64,000 nucleotides of DNA, from NCBI GenBank assembly GCA_030278955.1, contig JAOANR010000008.1:41151301-41215300 (forward strand). Reading direction: 5' to 3'. The translations under genes and the position numbers were made by a program. Source of the DNA: Hygrophila difformis (Eukaryota; Streptophyta; Magnoliopsida; Lamiales; Acanthaceae). The notes beneath the pieces were generated by a model. It saw only the letters and a list, made by a program, of their open reading frames with translations, made no database searches and was not told where the DNA came from. How positions within the stretch are numbered: position 1 is the first letter of the stretch; the number at the start of each line of letters is the position of its first letter. Shown here one piece after another: positions 30,700-41,457 of this stretch.

Positions 30700-31299
30700 C
30701 TGCGAACACCCAATACCAATTATTAGACTAATGACCCACACACGGGACAACATCAAATATGTACATAATTCCAACGGGAGAGATCTAAGAAAGCTTCGAA
30801 ATTCATAGTTACTAGTACATACCAGAAGATAACCAAACCAATGATTGTACTCAAATAAATTCGGAAACCCATTGCGGCATTTCATCGAACACGTTAAATA
30901 CGAAAAACAACAAGCTTCAATTATACTCATAATATACACGAAATTTGCCCATAAATTAACATTTGCCCAAGCAACAACTCATCATCATAATATGACACCA
31001 AAACAATGACTCCATCTTTCATGTCACAATACCACCTAAAATGAAGAATTCCATATTACTCCTAAATACCCACATCGCCGAGAAATGGCCAAGAACAAAT
31101 ACACATTGGGGCATAAACTTAACAAAATCAACAAAAACAACATCAATAAGCACATATGCTTGCTAATTCGCGCAAAACAAGCTTAAAAACAACAAATCCC
31201 CAAATTGTACACATAAACCCTAATTTCACAATTCAACCAAATTCTAACAAATCAAGGCATAAAACTTGAAATTGGCAAGTGAAATTAGAAGATACATAC
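30700..31299 (-). other. Probable 5'-UTR intron of the antisense gene (Tekay C copy)
   Basis: Exactly 600 bp on the minus strand: donor GTGAG|GTATGTATC, acceptor GTGTTCGCAG|G. Donor, acceptor and size match the A copy (595 bp). Confidence 0.62.
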
Positions 31300-31512
31300 C
31301 TCACAAAGAGAAATCGAAGTCGGGACTAGGAGAATCTGAGCACGATAGGACGGATTTGAGAGGAAGATGAGAGGAATTTCGGAATGGGAGAGGAAGAATC
31401 GGCTCGCGCGGGGCGCGAGCCCTATTTCTTCACCCTGGGGGCGTCGCGCGGTGGCCGCGCGCTAAACCCCCAAAACCCGCCCGGACCCCGCGCGGCTCAC
31501 AAAAAAAAAAAA
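31300..31512 (-). promoter_or_regulatory. 5' region of the antisense gene in Tekay C
   Basis: It contains the inverted repeat 31401-31421 (arms GGCTCGCGC / GCGCGAGCC, as in Tekay A), a CGCG-rich block and an A-run at 31500-31512 next to the pol remnant. Promoter activity is inferred only. Confidence 0.45.
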
Positions 31513-31554
31513 TAATATTTGTTCCTCCTTTCCTACGTATTTACCCCTCCTCTG

Positions 31555-32195
31555 CTCTACGAAATACGAGTGGATGCGAACGTCGAAGCCCATTTAGCTG
31601 GGAATAGGGCGAGAGGACTATGGTAATTGGACCGCAACTTGCTGAGGACATGGCTCAACAAGTCAAAATAATCCAAGGAAAGATAAGAGCCGCGCAAGAC
31701 CGGCAAAAGAGCTATGCCGACATGAGACGGCAAGATTTGGAATTCCAAATAGGCGATAAGGTTATGTTAAAGGTATCACCGATGAAGGGTGTGATGCGTT
31801 TTGGCAAGCGGGGAAAATTGAGCCCACGATACATAGGACCATACGAGATCCTAGAAAGAGTGGGGAATCTCGCATACCGACTAGCATTACCGCCACAATT
31901 TGCTCGTGTCCACGACGTGTTCCACGTCTCGCAACTGAAGAAATACGTCCATGATCCGACCCACGTACTCCAACCGGAGGAAATTGAGCTGGACGATGAC
32001 TTAAGCTAAGAAGAAATTCCGGTGCGAATACTCGACAAGAAGGAGAGGGTAACAAGGAATAAGACCGTGAGGATGGTTAAGGTTCTTTGGTCTAACCACG
32101 AAGCCGAGACGGCAACGTGGGAGCTGGAAGCAGACATGAAGGAGCGTTACCCAACCCTATTCCAAGACAGTGCAACAACAGTTATGGGGACATAA
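31555..32195 (+). pseudogene. pol: Tekay C pol tail (integrase C-terminus and chromodomain)
   Basis: It begins in the integrase segment equivalent to CRSPLSWEE and runs through VIGPQLAEDMAQQVK, GPY (RYIGPYEIL), [10 protein letters not shown] and the chromodomain to the conserved end VMGT-stop at 32195. Two in-frame stops: TAG just after SWE (near 31606) and TAA at 32007-32009, where relatives have LSYEE. Everything upstream in pol is missing. Confidence 0.88.
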
Positions 32196-32198
32196 CTG
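32179..32198 (+). other. Hairpin overlapping the pol stop in Tekay C (hairpin 1)
   Basis: CAGTTATG-GGGA-CATAACTG with the stop TAA at 32193-32195 in the 3' arm. Followed by the purine tract CTTAAGAGGGGGAGGATGT at 32203-32221. Confidence 0.75.
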
Positions 32199-32440
32199 TA
32201 ATCTTAAGAGGGGGAGGATGTGACAACCCGAGTATTTCTGAATATTTTGTACGAATACTTTGTACCCCAAATAAACAAATTCAAATTGTTTTGAACTACG
32301 TAATGACTTGATCCCTTCACGGGGTACGTAGGCAACTCGGAAATTTCAATTCTGGGTTCAGTCAAATAATAACAAACAACGACACACAATAATACAATCG
32401 CTTAATCAAACAATTCCCGAACTCGCGAGAGGATGAAGTG

Positions 32441-32460
32441 CAACTTCGAGGACGAAGTTG
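32441..32460 (+). other. Hairpin 2 of Tekay C
   Basis: CAACTTCG-AGGA-CGAAGTTG, perfect 8-bp stem, directly before the polypurine tract. Confidence 0.75.
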
Positions 32461-32479
32461 GTTCTTAAGGGGGGTAGAC
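32461..32479 (+). promoter_or_regulatory. Polypurine tract of Tekay C
   Basis: GTTCTTAAGGGGGGTAGAC abutting the 3' LTR start TGTAATACCCG at 32480. Confidence 0.88.
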
Positions 32480-34965
32480 TGTAATACCCGTAAAATTTAG
32501 AATGTAAAAATAGGAATTAATCCAATAGGAGAGAAGGTTTTGTTTCCGAGAACCCGTAGACGCGGAAATGCACGGAAGTCAAGGACGACGAATTAGAACC
32601 CGACGGACCAAAACCGACGGTCTTAGGATTTCAAGTATGAAATCGAATTGAGACGGAATAAACTTATGACGAGAAGCATAATCCGAAAATGACCCGGAAA
32701 TTCGAGCGCGAAAACGTGGAAGGATAGAAGTCCGAAAGAGAGGAGAAAAAGACCCGACGGATCGGATCGCACGGACCCACCCGGACCGCAGTCCAGGCGA
32801 GGGCCGCGCGCTGGCCGGGTGGGGTTTGGCTAAAAGGCGCGCCAACCCCGCGTGGCCCTACAGGTTTTGGCAACTCGCGCGTTTTCTGCGATTTCTTACC
32901 ATAATTCGACCTCCCGGCTTTGGAAAGCAAATTTTGGACGGGGGAAGTGAATAAGGACGACCTAGGGTTGTCTCCACCCCATTTTGCAGCCTCCAAAAAC
33001 CTCCCCATTCACTCTCAAACTCTCCCAAGCCAAAACACTCTCCCGACGAACTTCCGACGGACTTCCGGCGACTTTCCGGCAACCTACAACGACCGAGCAA
33101 GGGAGTAGAGCAAGGATTTCAGTGACAGATTCATTGGTAAGTCTTTCATAGATTTCCATTTAAGTTTTGAACCCGAAAAACTTGATCTAACATTGGATTT
33201 CTTCGTCCGACTCGAAATCGTGGCCAAAGTCGGAAGCTTGACGTTGAGGAGATCCGTTCGTAGGATTTTGGACGAGCCAGCGACCTTAGGACGACCCAAA
33301 ACTCTCTATCACTGTACGTTGAGCCTTCCATATCAATACGGGTGATTTCGGGGCGTCCGGTATAGGCGTAATGTAACGAAACATAAAAATCGAACTTAAA
33401 AACCCCATCTTGCGCAGTTTCTGTAATCGGCCTAAAACTCATATTTCGAGGATTCAATCCGAGAAACTCAAAACTAGACTTTTAATCCTAACACATAAAT
33501 CTAGGTTGTGTAAAAATTTCAGACATTTTCGTTACGTTTGCTATTTCAAATCGCGCCGAACATAAACTGTTTCCTAGGACTCTTCGAAAAACCTGACAGT
33601 TTTCATATTCGAACTTGATGAGCATGTTTCTATATTTTCTAGTCCGATTTGATCTTTACAATCTAAATGAAAGTTGTAGATAATCATGTCTAGTATATGT
33701 GGTTCAATTTTCAGAATTTTTGAAGTCCATTTGATATGTTAAAAAGACGAAATTTTGAACTGTGTCGAACCTGAGTCCGGACAGATTTCTGGTTGCATGA
33801 TAAAATCGATTTTTGACATGTTTCCTCAACTTATTTCGAAAAAGTTAAAACACGAAAGTTGTTCGTTAGGGTGTTTTGCATAAACTGTGAAGTTTTCAGA
33901 TTTTTCGGACTTAAACCGAATTTTTAAATTGAAAAGGCGCAAACTGTGACGCCAAGATACTTTTAAATCGAAGGATTTTGAAATTTCGAAACGAACGATC
34001 AAAGATTTGAAATACGATACATCTATACTTTTGAAAAACCCCGATACATTAAATCTAAACGATACATTAGATACTTGGTGGAGGGTGAGTGCTCTGCAGG
34101 GTGCCCCTCTAGCCTTTCTCTTCGGGCCTATAAAGGACGAGAGAATTTGATGAGATATTATGCCAATCGGCGGGAGATACATGGCCTACTCTCTCGGGTT
34201 GTCCGTATGGATTTCTCGAGGCTCCGGAGTGTTACTGGGTATGGCAGATACGGCTGCGGCCGCCGGATCACCGGCTATACAAGATACTTACGACACGGCT
34301 GCGGCCGCCAGATCACCGGCTATACAAAACACTGAGAAATGGTTACGTAACGGGGAAATAAAAGATTTAATATTTTTAAGTATTTATTTATTTTTGCATG
34401 TCTTTAAATTATGCATTTAAATTATGTCTTTAAATTTCATATCATGACTAAATTGTTATTGTGGATTAGATGCATGTTTAAGTACACAATTAAAATTATT
34501 ATTTCCTTTAAATTTTGTGAATGCATATTAGGAGTGAAATTTTAAATTATCTAATTAAATCCCTTTATTGCTATGTTAGGATCGACTTACTCAGTATTTT
34601 ATATACTGATAAAATTGTTGTTTTCTCTTTTCTTTCAGAGTACGGGGATAATGCATAGCATGTGCATTGGGGGATGGATTTATTAAACATTGTTTATTTG
34701 CTTTTTACGATACTTGCATAACGGGCATGTAAATCCCGAGTTTTGGCCATGTCGGCCCATTTTACATTTTTCCGCTGCGATATATTATTACTACTATATG
34801 TGTGGATGGTACTTATTATTTTCACATAGATTCCGGACTTGTTTTTAAATCTTTTTGCAATACCTATAGCCTTGCATCTCTTTGGCAAGCTCGGAGAATC
34901 CGTGTCTTGCTAGAGGGATGTGGCGGTGACATCCCGGCCTGGGTTATCAAATCCGGGGTGTTACA
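32480..34965 (+). repeat. Tekay C 3' LTR
   Basis: 2,486 bp, about 99% identical by eye to 25411-27896. Differences are mainly transitions plus two 1-bp indels. Confidence 0.95.
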
Positions 34966-34970
34966 ACATT

Positions 34971-36700
34971 CTTGATTGATGACTGCAGTTGTTGGTTTAT
35001 ATCCTTCTGGTTGGCTATAAACTCAGTCATCAAGTTCTCCAGACGAGATGGTGGTCTTTGGTTATATTGTTGATTTTGATCAGGTTGGGATTGGAAATTC
35101 TGGGAATTCTGGCCTTGGTTCTGATTAGGCCTCTGTTGGATTTGAGGTTGGAAATTCTGATTCTGATTTTGAAAGTTCTGCACTCTTTGCTGGACGAATC
35201 CTTGATTCTGAGGTCTGAAGCTTTGCTGTGGGTTTTGATTTGCGAACTGGTTGGGCTGGTTTGGCTGCAACAAATGCGCATTAAGTGCATTGTTGTTGGA
35301 ATAGGAGAGATTGGGATGGCGATTTTGGTAGTTCCCGACATAATTACAACTCTCGGTAGCTATCTGTTGGCATGTATCAGTTGGATGAGGTCCCTGACAC
35401 AGTCCACAGACAACTCCCGATTGCTGTGTTTGAACTTGGTTTGATGAGGTTCCTGCCTGGGAAGCATCTCTTCCTTCCCCTTTATCCTGGCTCAGCTGTA
35501 TCGCAGCTACCTGTTCTTGCAATTTTTCAAAATATGTTTTCCCTTCACTTACAGCAAAGACTTTTCTAGGAGGATCCTCCTTCCTATCATCTGTTTTTAG
35601 GATGGATCTGTTGACAGACATTGTCTCAATCTTCTCCCAAGCTTGGTCCATAGGCAGGTGGAGTAAATGTCGTCCGCCAGCAGCGTCTAACATTGTTCTC
35701 CATGGATGGGTGAGTCCTCCGTAGAATTTCCTCAATTGCTCCCATGATGCGTATCCGTGTTGGGGGCATCGCCTGATGAGGCCCAAGAATCTTTCTTTCG
35801 CATCATATAATGACTCGTCTGGCTTCATTTTAAAATCTCCAATCTTAGCTCGTCCTTCCTCAATCTTTGATTCTGGAAAATACTTCAGCAAAAAGCTCGT
35901 CACCAAGTCTGCCCAAGTGCTCCTCTGATTGATAGGCAATGACTTATACCAGTCCCTGACACCACTATATAAAGAAAATGGAAACAACATTAGCCTAATA
36001 GCATCAGGAGAGACTCCCTGATTTTTGATCGTGTCGCAGAGCTCCAGGAAGGTCTGGAGATGATCATGAGGGTCCTCATGATTTGCACCGCAGAACTGAT
36101 TGTTTTGCACCAAATTAATGAGTGCCGGTTTGAGCTCGAAATTGCGTGCAGGAAAGTGTGCTCTCCCAGGTCATCCAGATAGGGCTCTACTATTGGTTGC
36201 ATGAAGTCTGCCGCTGCTTGCTGCTGTTGTTGATTTCCTTGTTCAGCTTGGTTCTGGTACTGTTGGTGGTAGTTGGGGAATTGCTGGAAGTTATGTGGAT
36301 CTTGTGGGTTGTTCTGAAACTGAGCTGGATTGAAAGCTTGGTTTTGGTATTGTTGGTTTGGTATGTTTTGATTTTGGTGAAATTGGTTTAGGGGTGGTGG
36401 CGGTTGTTGGTGGAATTGCTGGTATTGTTGCTGATTAGGATTTGGTAGATTCTCCTCTTCGTTGGCACGATTAGGATGTTCTACCATTCCTCCGTCAGCT
36501 CCATTACCAGGGTTATTTGGTGGTTGGTCTATGGGTAAGATTGGGGGAATGTTCTGGTTATCTGCCATGTCTGATAGATCGCTGCTTGATGTTACAGGTG
36601 AAGTGCGGGTCCGACGCTCCTGCTCTTTCCGTCTTCTGGCTTCTGCCCTCAGTTGGCGAGCAGTCCTTTCTATTTCTAGATCGAACGGTGGTTCCGGCAA
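34971..36700 (-). pseudogene. gag: Athila B gag, one frameshift, C-terminus cut off by Tekay C
   Basis: It starts MPEPPFDLEIERTARQL at 36700, about 150 bp after the primer site. The N-terminal part is Gln/Asn/Pro-rich. A single-base frameshift near 36165 moves coding to the frame open at 36113. That frame has the Athila capsid region (VQNNQFCGANHEDPHDHL, GVSPDAIRLMLFPFSL, FLLKYFP, ESLYDAKERF), a CysXXCys knuckle (CGLCQGPHPTDTC) and a second Gln/Asn-rich stretch. Coding is cut at 34970 by Tekay C and continues in phase at 25410, so gag and pol were one frame. A stop arises inside the C LTR at 34947. Confidence 0.9.
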
Positions 36701-36850
36701 TGTGCTCCTCCTCTATTGCATAAGCAGTTGGTATCAAGATTTTGACAGTACCTGTACAATCCCCAAGTTAGCGATGGTTTGATAGTATATACAAAAACTA
36801 TCTGTGAGTAAATCAGGAGCGTAATTCTCCTAGTAAACGGCGCTGCATCC

Positions 36851-36868
36851 TCCCCGGCAACGGCGCCA
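36851..36868 (-). promoter_or_regulatory. Primer-binding site of Athila B (Asp tRNA)
   Basis: The minus strand reads TGGCGCCGTTGCCGGGGA, an 18-nt complement to the 3' end of plant Asp-tRNA, directly abutting the LTR at 36869. An Asp-tRNA primer is characteristic of Athila. Confidence 0.93.
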
Positions 36869-39800
36869 TGAAACTTTTGACGAGTTTCATTAACACGAGT
36901 AATTTTCTGAAATCTCAAGTGTGGATTTATTAAATGAAAAGAGTTATGATGTAGGGAAGGGGTTTAAGGATATGTTATAATTCCCGTTTTATTACTCATG
37001 TGGGGTGTTTTAATCTCAAACGACGCTGTGGTCCTTCCCGCCATGAAACTTTTGACAAATATCACGGTGCAACCGGGATTGACCTTCATTCTGTCACCCT
37101 GAAAGTCCCTGGTATCTGTGCCATGATACTTCTCATAATTTCATGTCACGAAAGCACCTGCCATGAAGCTTTTGAACATCTTCCCACTGTATGAGTATTT
37201 TCCCAAAATGTTGTGTTTTTATTTACTCGTGTCAAGAAACTGTGCTCCCGAAAGCGCACGGAGTCAAAAATTGCAGTAATTTATAGTAAGTACCGGATCG
37301 TTCACTGGAGGATGTGCGATGGAAGCAGGGCCCACGTCGTTTACTAAGATTTTCCACTCGGTTACTCGTTTCAAGTTTTGCAAGGTTTTCTAACAACTAC
37401 TTGACATAAATTAAACCAGATCATGAAAGCAGTAAAAATTATTCTACAAAGCATGGTAAACTAGATCGAAGAAAGCAATTACATCTATACTACGAAAGCA
37501 ATATAAAAATTATGCTACACTATCTAGAAAGCAGGTTTAAATATGACAGAAGGGACAGGGAGGAAATAATAAAGATTGGACAAGATTCAGATGAAACACA
37601 ATTATACTTCCATTGTTTTACACAGATCTTAGCTTGGGATAATCCTTTAGTTAGCTAACTCTCATGCTTTCTACACCATGTTCCCTTTAACAGACATGTA
37701 CTTATGGTGAGAATTTACATGCTCTTACGACCTCAATTTCTAAGATACCACAGACTCATAACTGCCCTCACATGGCCATGCTAAGGCGTATCATTCATCT
37801 GTGGTGGATAAGCAACACCTAACATATCATTAGTTGACATGCCAAGTACTCCTATCATTCCTCCATGTCACACCCAAAGTTTCAAATCACGCCCCAAACC
37901 ATTCCATAACTCTCAAACCTTTTAACAGATGGACAGCCCCTAATTCTTCCGAGTGACCTCTATGAAAGCATTTAAAAGGAAAGCAGTAAGAAAGCTGTAA
38001 AGAAAGCATTTAAATCTATCACTCGGAAGCATTAAAAACGTCTCTTTCCGTTAGTATAAAAGAGCCCCTGGTTTTGGTGACCAGATGCAGATCAAGAACC
38101 CCCGAGATATCAATAAGCCACAGGGCTTACAACATCTGGGTAGTTATGAGATACAAACTAAATGAAACAGATCCATAAATGAACCTATTCCGGATGTACT
38201 CACTCAAGACTCATTTCTAGACTTTGGCAGAAGAAGATAGTAGTCGAAGGAATACTCGACCTTACCTTAGAAATTCACCAAGGCCTATATGTTGTTCCTC
38301 CAGTATTATTTATCACATCTCATCTACACCCAAGTGGATATTGACTTAATGCGATATCTAATATCAGATTTCCAACACACAGCAATTTTGAGAAACCAAT
38401 TGATATCTGAAAATCATTCCCTAGACAGGTACTAAACTCTCAATTAAAACACAGATCCTTTCAGTCTAGATGAGACCTAATCGCTGACTCTGCTTCTAAG
38501 CTCTCAAAATCAACCCCCAGTAGAATGTGAATTAGTCATAACTGTTAAATTTATCCCTTACTCAGATCCGGATTTTATAAAGGAATCTTTGTTGGAAATT
38601 TATTATGCAGCATCTGATTTAAATCAAGACTTCTGTGTCCAAGGGGAAAGATCCCCAAAATAGCAATAAGACCAGAACATCTACATAATAGTATCATGCA
38701 TACCAGTATATGAAAAGGAAAATAAAACACCCCAAAATATATAATGCGATACACAAAGATGGATTAGCCTGAGATGAGAAGAAATTGGCTAAAAGGGTGC
38801 CAGAGATAATTGAGGTTTTCCGGACTGCAAACATCTGCTGTCCGGTTCCCAATTTTCCCAGATGACTGATTTTTAGACAAAAAGAATTCCAAACAACGGT
38901 GACCGCCGTCATTTAGTTTTCTTTTGTTTGTGAGTGGAAGAAAAACCCACATATTTGTTGCTGTAATATGTCTTAACTGATGTTGGTCGACATCAGTTAA
39001 TACTATTGCAACTTGAATTCAGGTTGAGAAATTAAGATAAGGAAAATTAAAACTGTATCTGATTAGGAATTGGCTGAGTGACTAATCGAAACTCTTAGTG
39101 AAGAGAACGCTCGCCGAAGCTTCCACCAACCACTAACCAGATCATGCAAAATAACAGATAATGATTGACACATAGAAGACGGGTTAGTCGATATCCCTGT
39201 GAAGGGACCTTTCACCAACATTAATCTATGCGTTTCTCATTATCCGTTCATACACACAATGAAAGAGAAAAACATAAAAGTAAGAAAATATTTTTGGAGT
39301 TTTCAAAATAAGAGGATAGTTCAATTCGAATTGTTGGAGTAATTCGAAATGAGAATGCATGAAGGATGAAGAATTGCTTTACCCAATTGATCATTGCTAG
39401 AAATTGGAGCATCATCTAATTCGAATTATTGACCAATTCGAATTAATTCGAATTGGACAACTCGAATTGGCGAAGTCCTTTTCTTGCTCAAATTGACTAA
39501 GGCATTTACCTCGAGGGGAAGGTGAATTCGAATTGTCCAGCAATTCGAATTAATTCGAATTGGACAATTCGAATTGGTAAGAGATGAAGCAATAAACCAA
39601 GGCATGAATGGGTGGTATGCAATACAATGTGGTTTCTCATGCCAATTCGAATTGTGTGAACCAATTCGAATTAATTCGAATTAGAGAATTCGAATTGGTT
39701 GGAAACCACATGAAGAATTTTTTGGTTGTGCAATTCGAATTTCTTAGGCAATTCGAGATAATTCGAATTGCCTCAATTCGAATTACACATTTTCGAACAA

Positions 39801-41452
39801 TAACAATTTTTGTTCTCACAAGTATGGGTTAGGTGTACACTGTGCGGTTAATGATGGGTTTAGATTTACCAAATCTCTCATCTCACATCAATGTCACTTC
39901 ACAGCCACCCTAGTGAGGTTTTCAAGAAATAAACAAACACATGTCCAGTGGGTATTGGCGAGATTCAAACCCCATTTCTACAAACAAAGGATTCAAAGAT
40001 CAAAGAACCTAAAACATCTAGTTATCTAAGAACTACATGAATAAACTAAGAACACTCAAGTTATCTAAGGCAGCATAAAATAAAAATCAAGGCAGGAAAA
40101 TAAGGCATAAAGGTAAATTCGAACAAACCTAAAAACGTCTAAAACCTAAGAACACTTATTTGAAGCTCTAAGGCACAAAATCAAGCCAAAAACCCACCAA
40201 ACATGCATTTATTAGGTTTGAATGTCAACTAGGACATAATAAATGTAACCTAGTTGAAACAAACAAACACTCTAAGCATTTATTTCTAAAAAAAGCATTA
40301 AAGAGTGCCAAAACACATGAATAACACCATTTCTGGAAATTTTTCTTGTATTGACACTTTGAAAGCAAAATAAAGAACCCAAAACGATCATTAGCTTGAA
40401 GGTAGGGTTTATTCTAACTAGAAAGCATGTAAAAATCTGGAAATGGCTACTCTAAGGGTTACACAAACTGCTTCTACACTATACTAAGATCAAAGCATGT
40501 AAAAACTATACTACTTGCAAGGAAAATAAACTAAACTACACTAAACTACCTACCTAACCCTTAAGGGGTGTGGAACCTCCTGCTGTTCTTTTTGTCCCAG
40601 CTGCTTTTTGGTTAAATTCCTTCTTCTCTTTGCTATGTTGTGAAAGGTCTGCTTTTATAGACAATTTTCGAACCCTAGGCCCACCAATGTTGTGCTCATG
40701 CTCCACAGCTTCAATGAGTGAAGTTCGAATTATCTCAATCAATTCGAATTAATTCGAATTGTGAGACCTCTTCCTTGAGCTGGAAATGTGGCCTTCAGTT
40801 ATCAATTCGAATTGTTGTGAAGAATTCGAATTGGTCTTTTCTCGAATTGGATGAGGGTTTCTGCTTGGCCTCTTTGCATCTGTTGGCAATTCGAATTGTT
40901 CGTGCCAGTTCGAATTAATTCGAATTGGACAATTCGAATTGCATCTTCTTCTTGCCTTTGGGTTTCTTCTCTCTTCATTCCCTAATTCGAATTATTCAAG
41001 CCAATTCGAATTAGCTCTTCTGCATCCCTTCCCAACACTTAACAAATTTTTCTTCTTCTCCTCAGCAATTCGAATTACAAGAGCAATTCGAATTAATTCG
41101 AATTGCGTAATTCGAATTGGGCTTCAACACTTAGCCAAAATTCAGTTGTGGGATTTTCGATCTTTTCCCCATCTTTTTGGATTTTTGTGGGCTATATTAT
41201 TCTTTTGCCCATCTTTTCATTCCTTTTTCTTTTCTTTTTCCTTTTTTCATTTTTTTGGATTTTTCTAACACAAATACAATTTAAAATTGCATATTTTGTG
41301 TCTTTTTATTACCGACTCGATGTTTTTACAAACTAGCATTAATCTGTTAAATTCAACTGCTTTCTTATTACAATAAGATGGAAACACGATCAAAATGTCC
41401 GTCTCAGACACGGAAATGGATTGAAAATAATGGTCAATTTCGGCCATTATCA
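36869..41452 (-). repeat. Athila B 5' LTR
   Basis: 4,584 bp partner of 9156-13754. Palindrome clusters at 39323-39790 and 40724-41120 match the other LTR. The end CCATTATCA (41452) is followed by the GTTTG duplication. Confidence 0.93.
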
Positions 41453-41457
41453 GTTTG

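Larger units (their letters stand above)
25411..34965 (+). mobile_element. Tekay C: young non-autonomous Tekay/Del element nested in Athila B gag
   Basis: 9,555 bp with perfect ACATT duplications (25406-25410, 34966-34970) and two 2,486-bp LTRs (TGTAATACCCG...GTGTTACA). Internal part 27897-32479: Met-tRNA primer site, ORF1, an antisense intron-containing gene, the last ~210 codons of pol, two hairpin/polypurine modules. Gag, protease, RT, RNase H and the integrase core are absent. I count roughly 25 differences between its LTRs (about 1%), which makes it recent and the youngest in this nest. Confidence 0.95.
9156..41452 (-). mobile_element. Athila B: giant Athila-lineage LTR retrotransposon nested in Tekay A
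   Basis: The element is bounded by GTTTG duplications (9151-9155, 41453-41457) and carries 4.6-kb LTRs with TGAAACTTTT...CCATTATCA ends on the plus strand. Reading on the minus strand: 5' LTR, Asp-tRNA primer site, gag, protease/RT/RNase H with an integrase tail, a non-coding spacer with palindromes, ORF3, a second spacer, polypurine tract, 3' LTR. Without Tekay C inside its gag it is about 22.7 kb. The Asp-tRNA primer site and the gag and ORF3 types place it in Athila. The integrase core is missing, so it cannot be autonomous. Confidence 0.94.
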
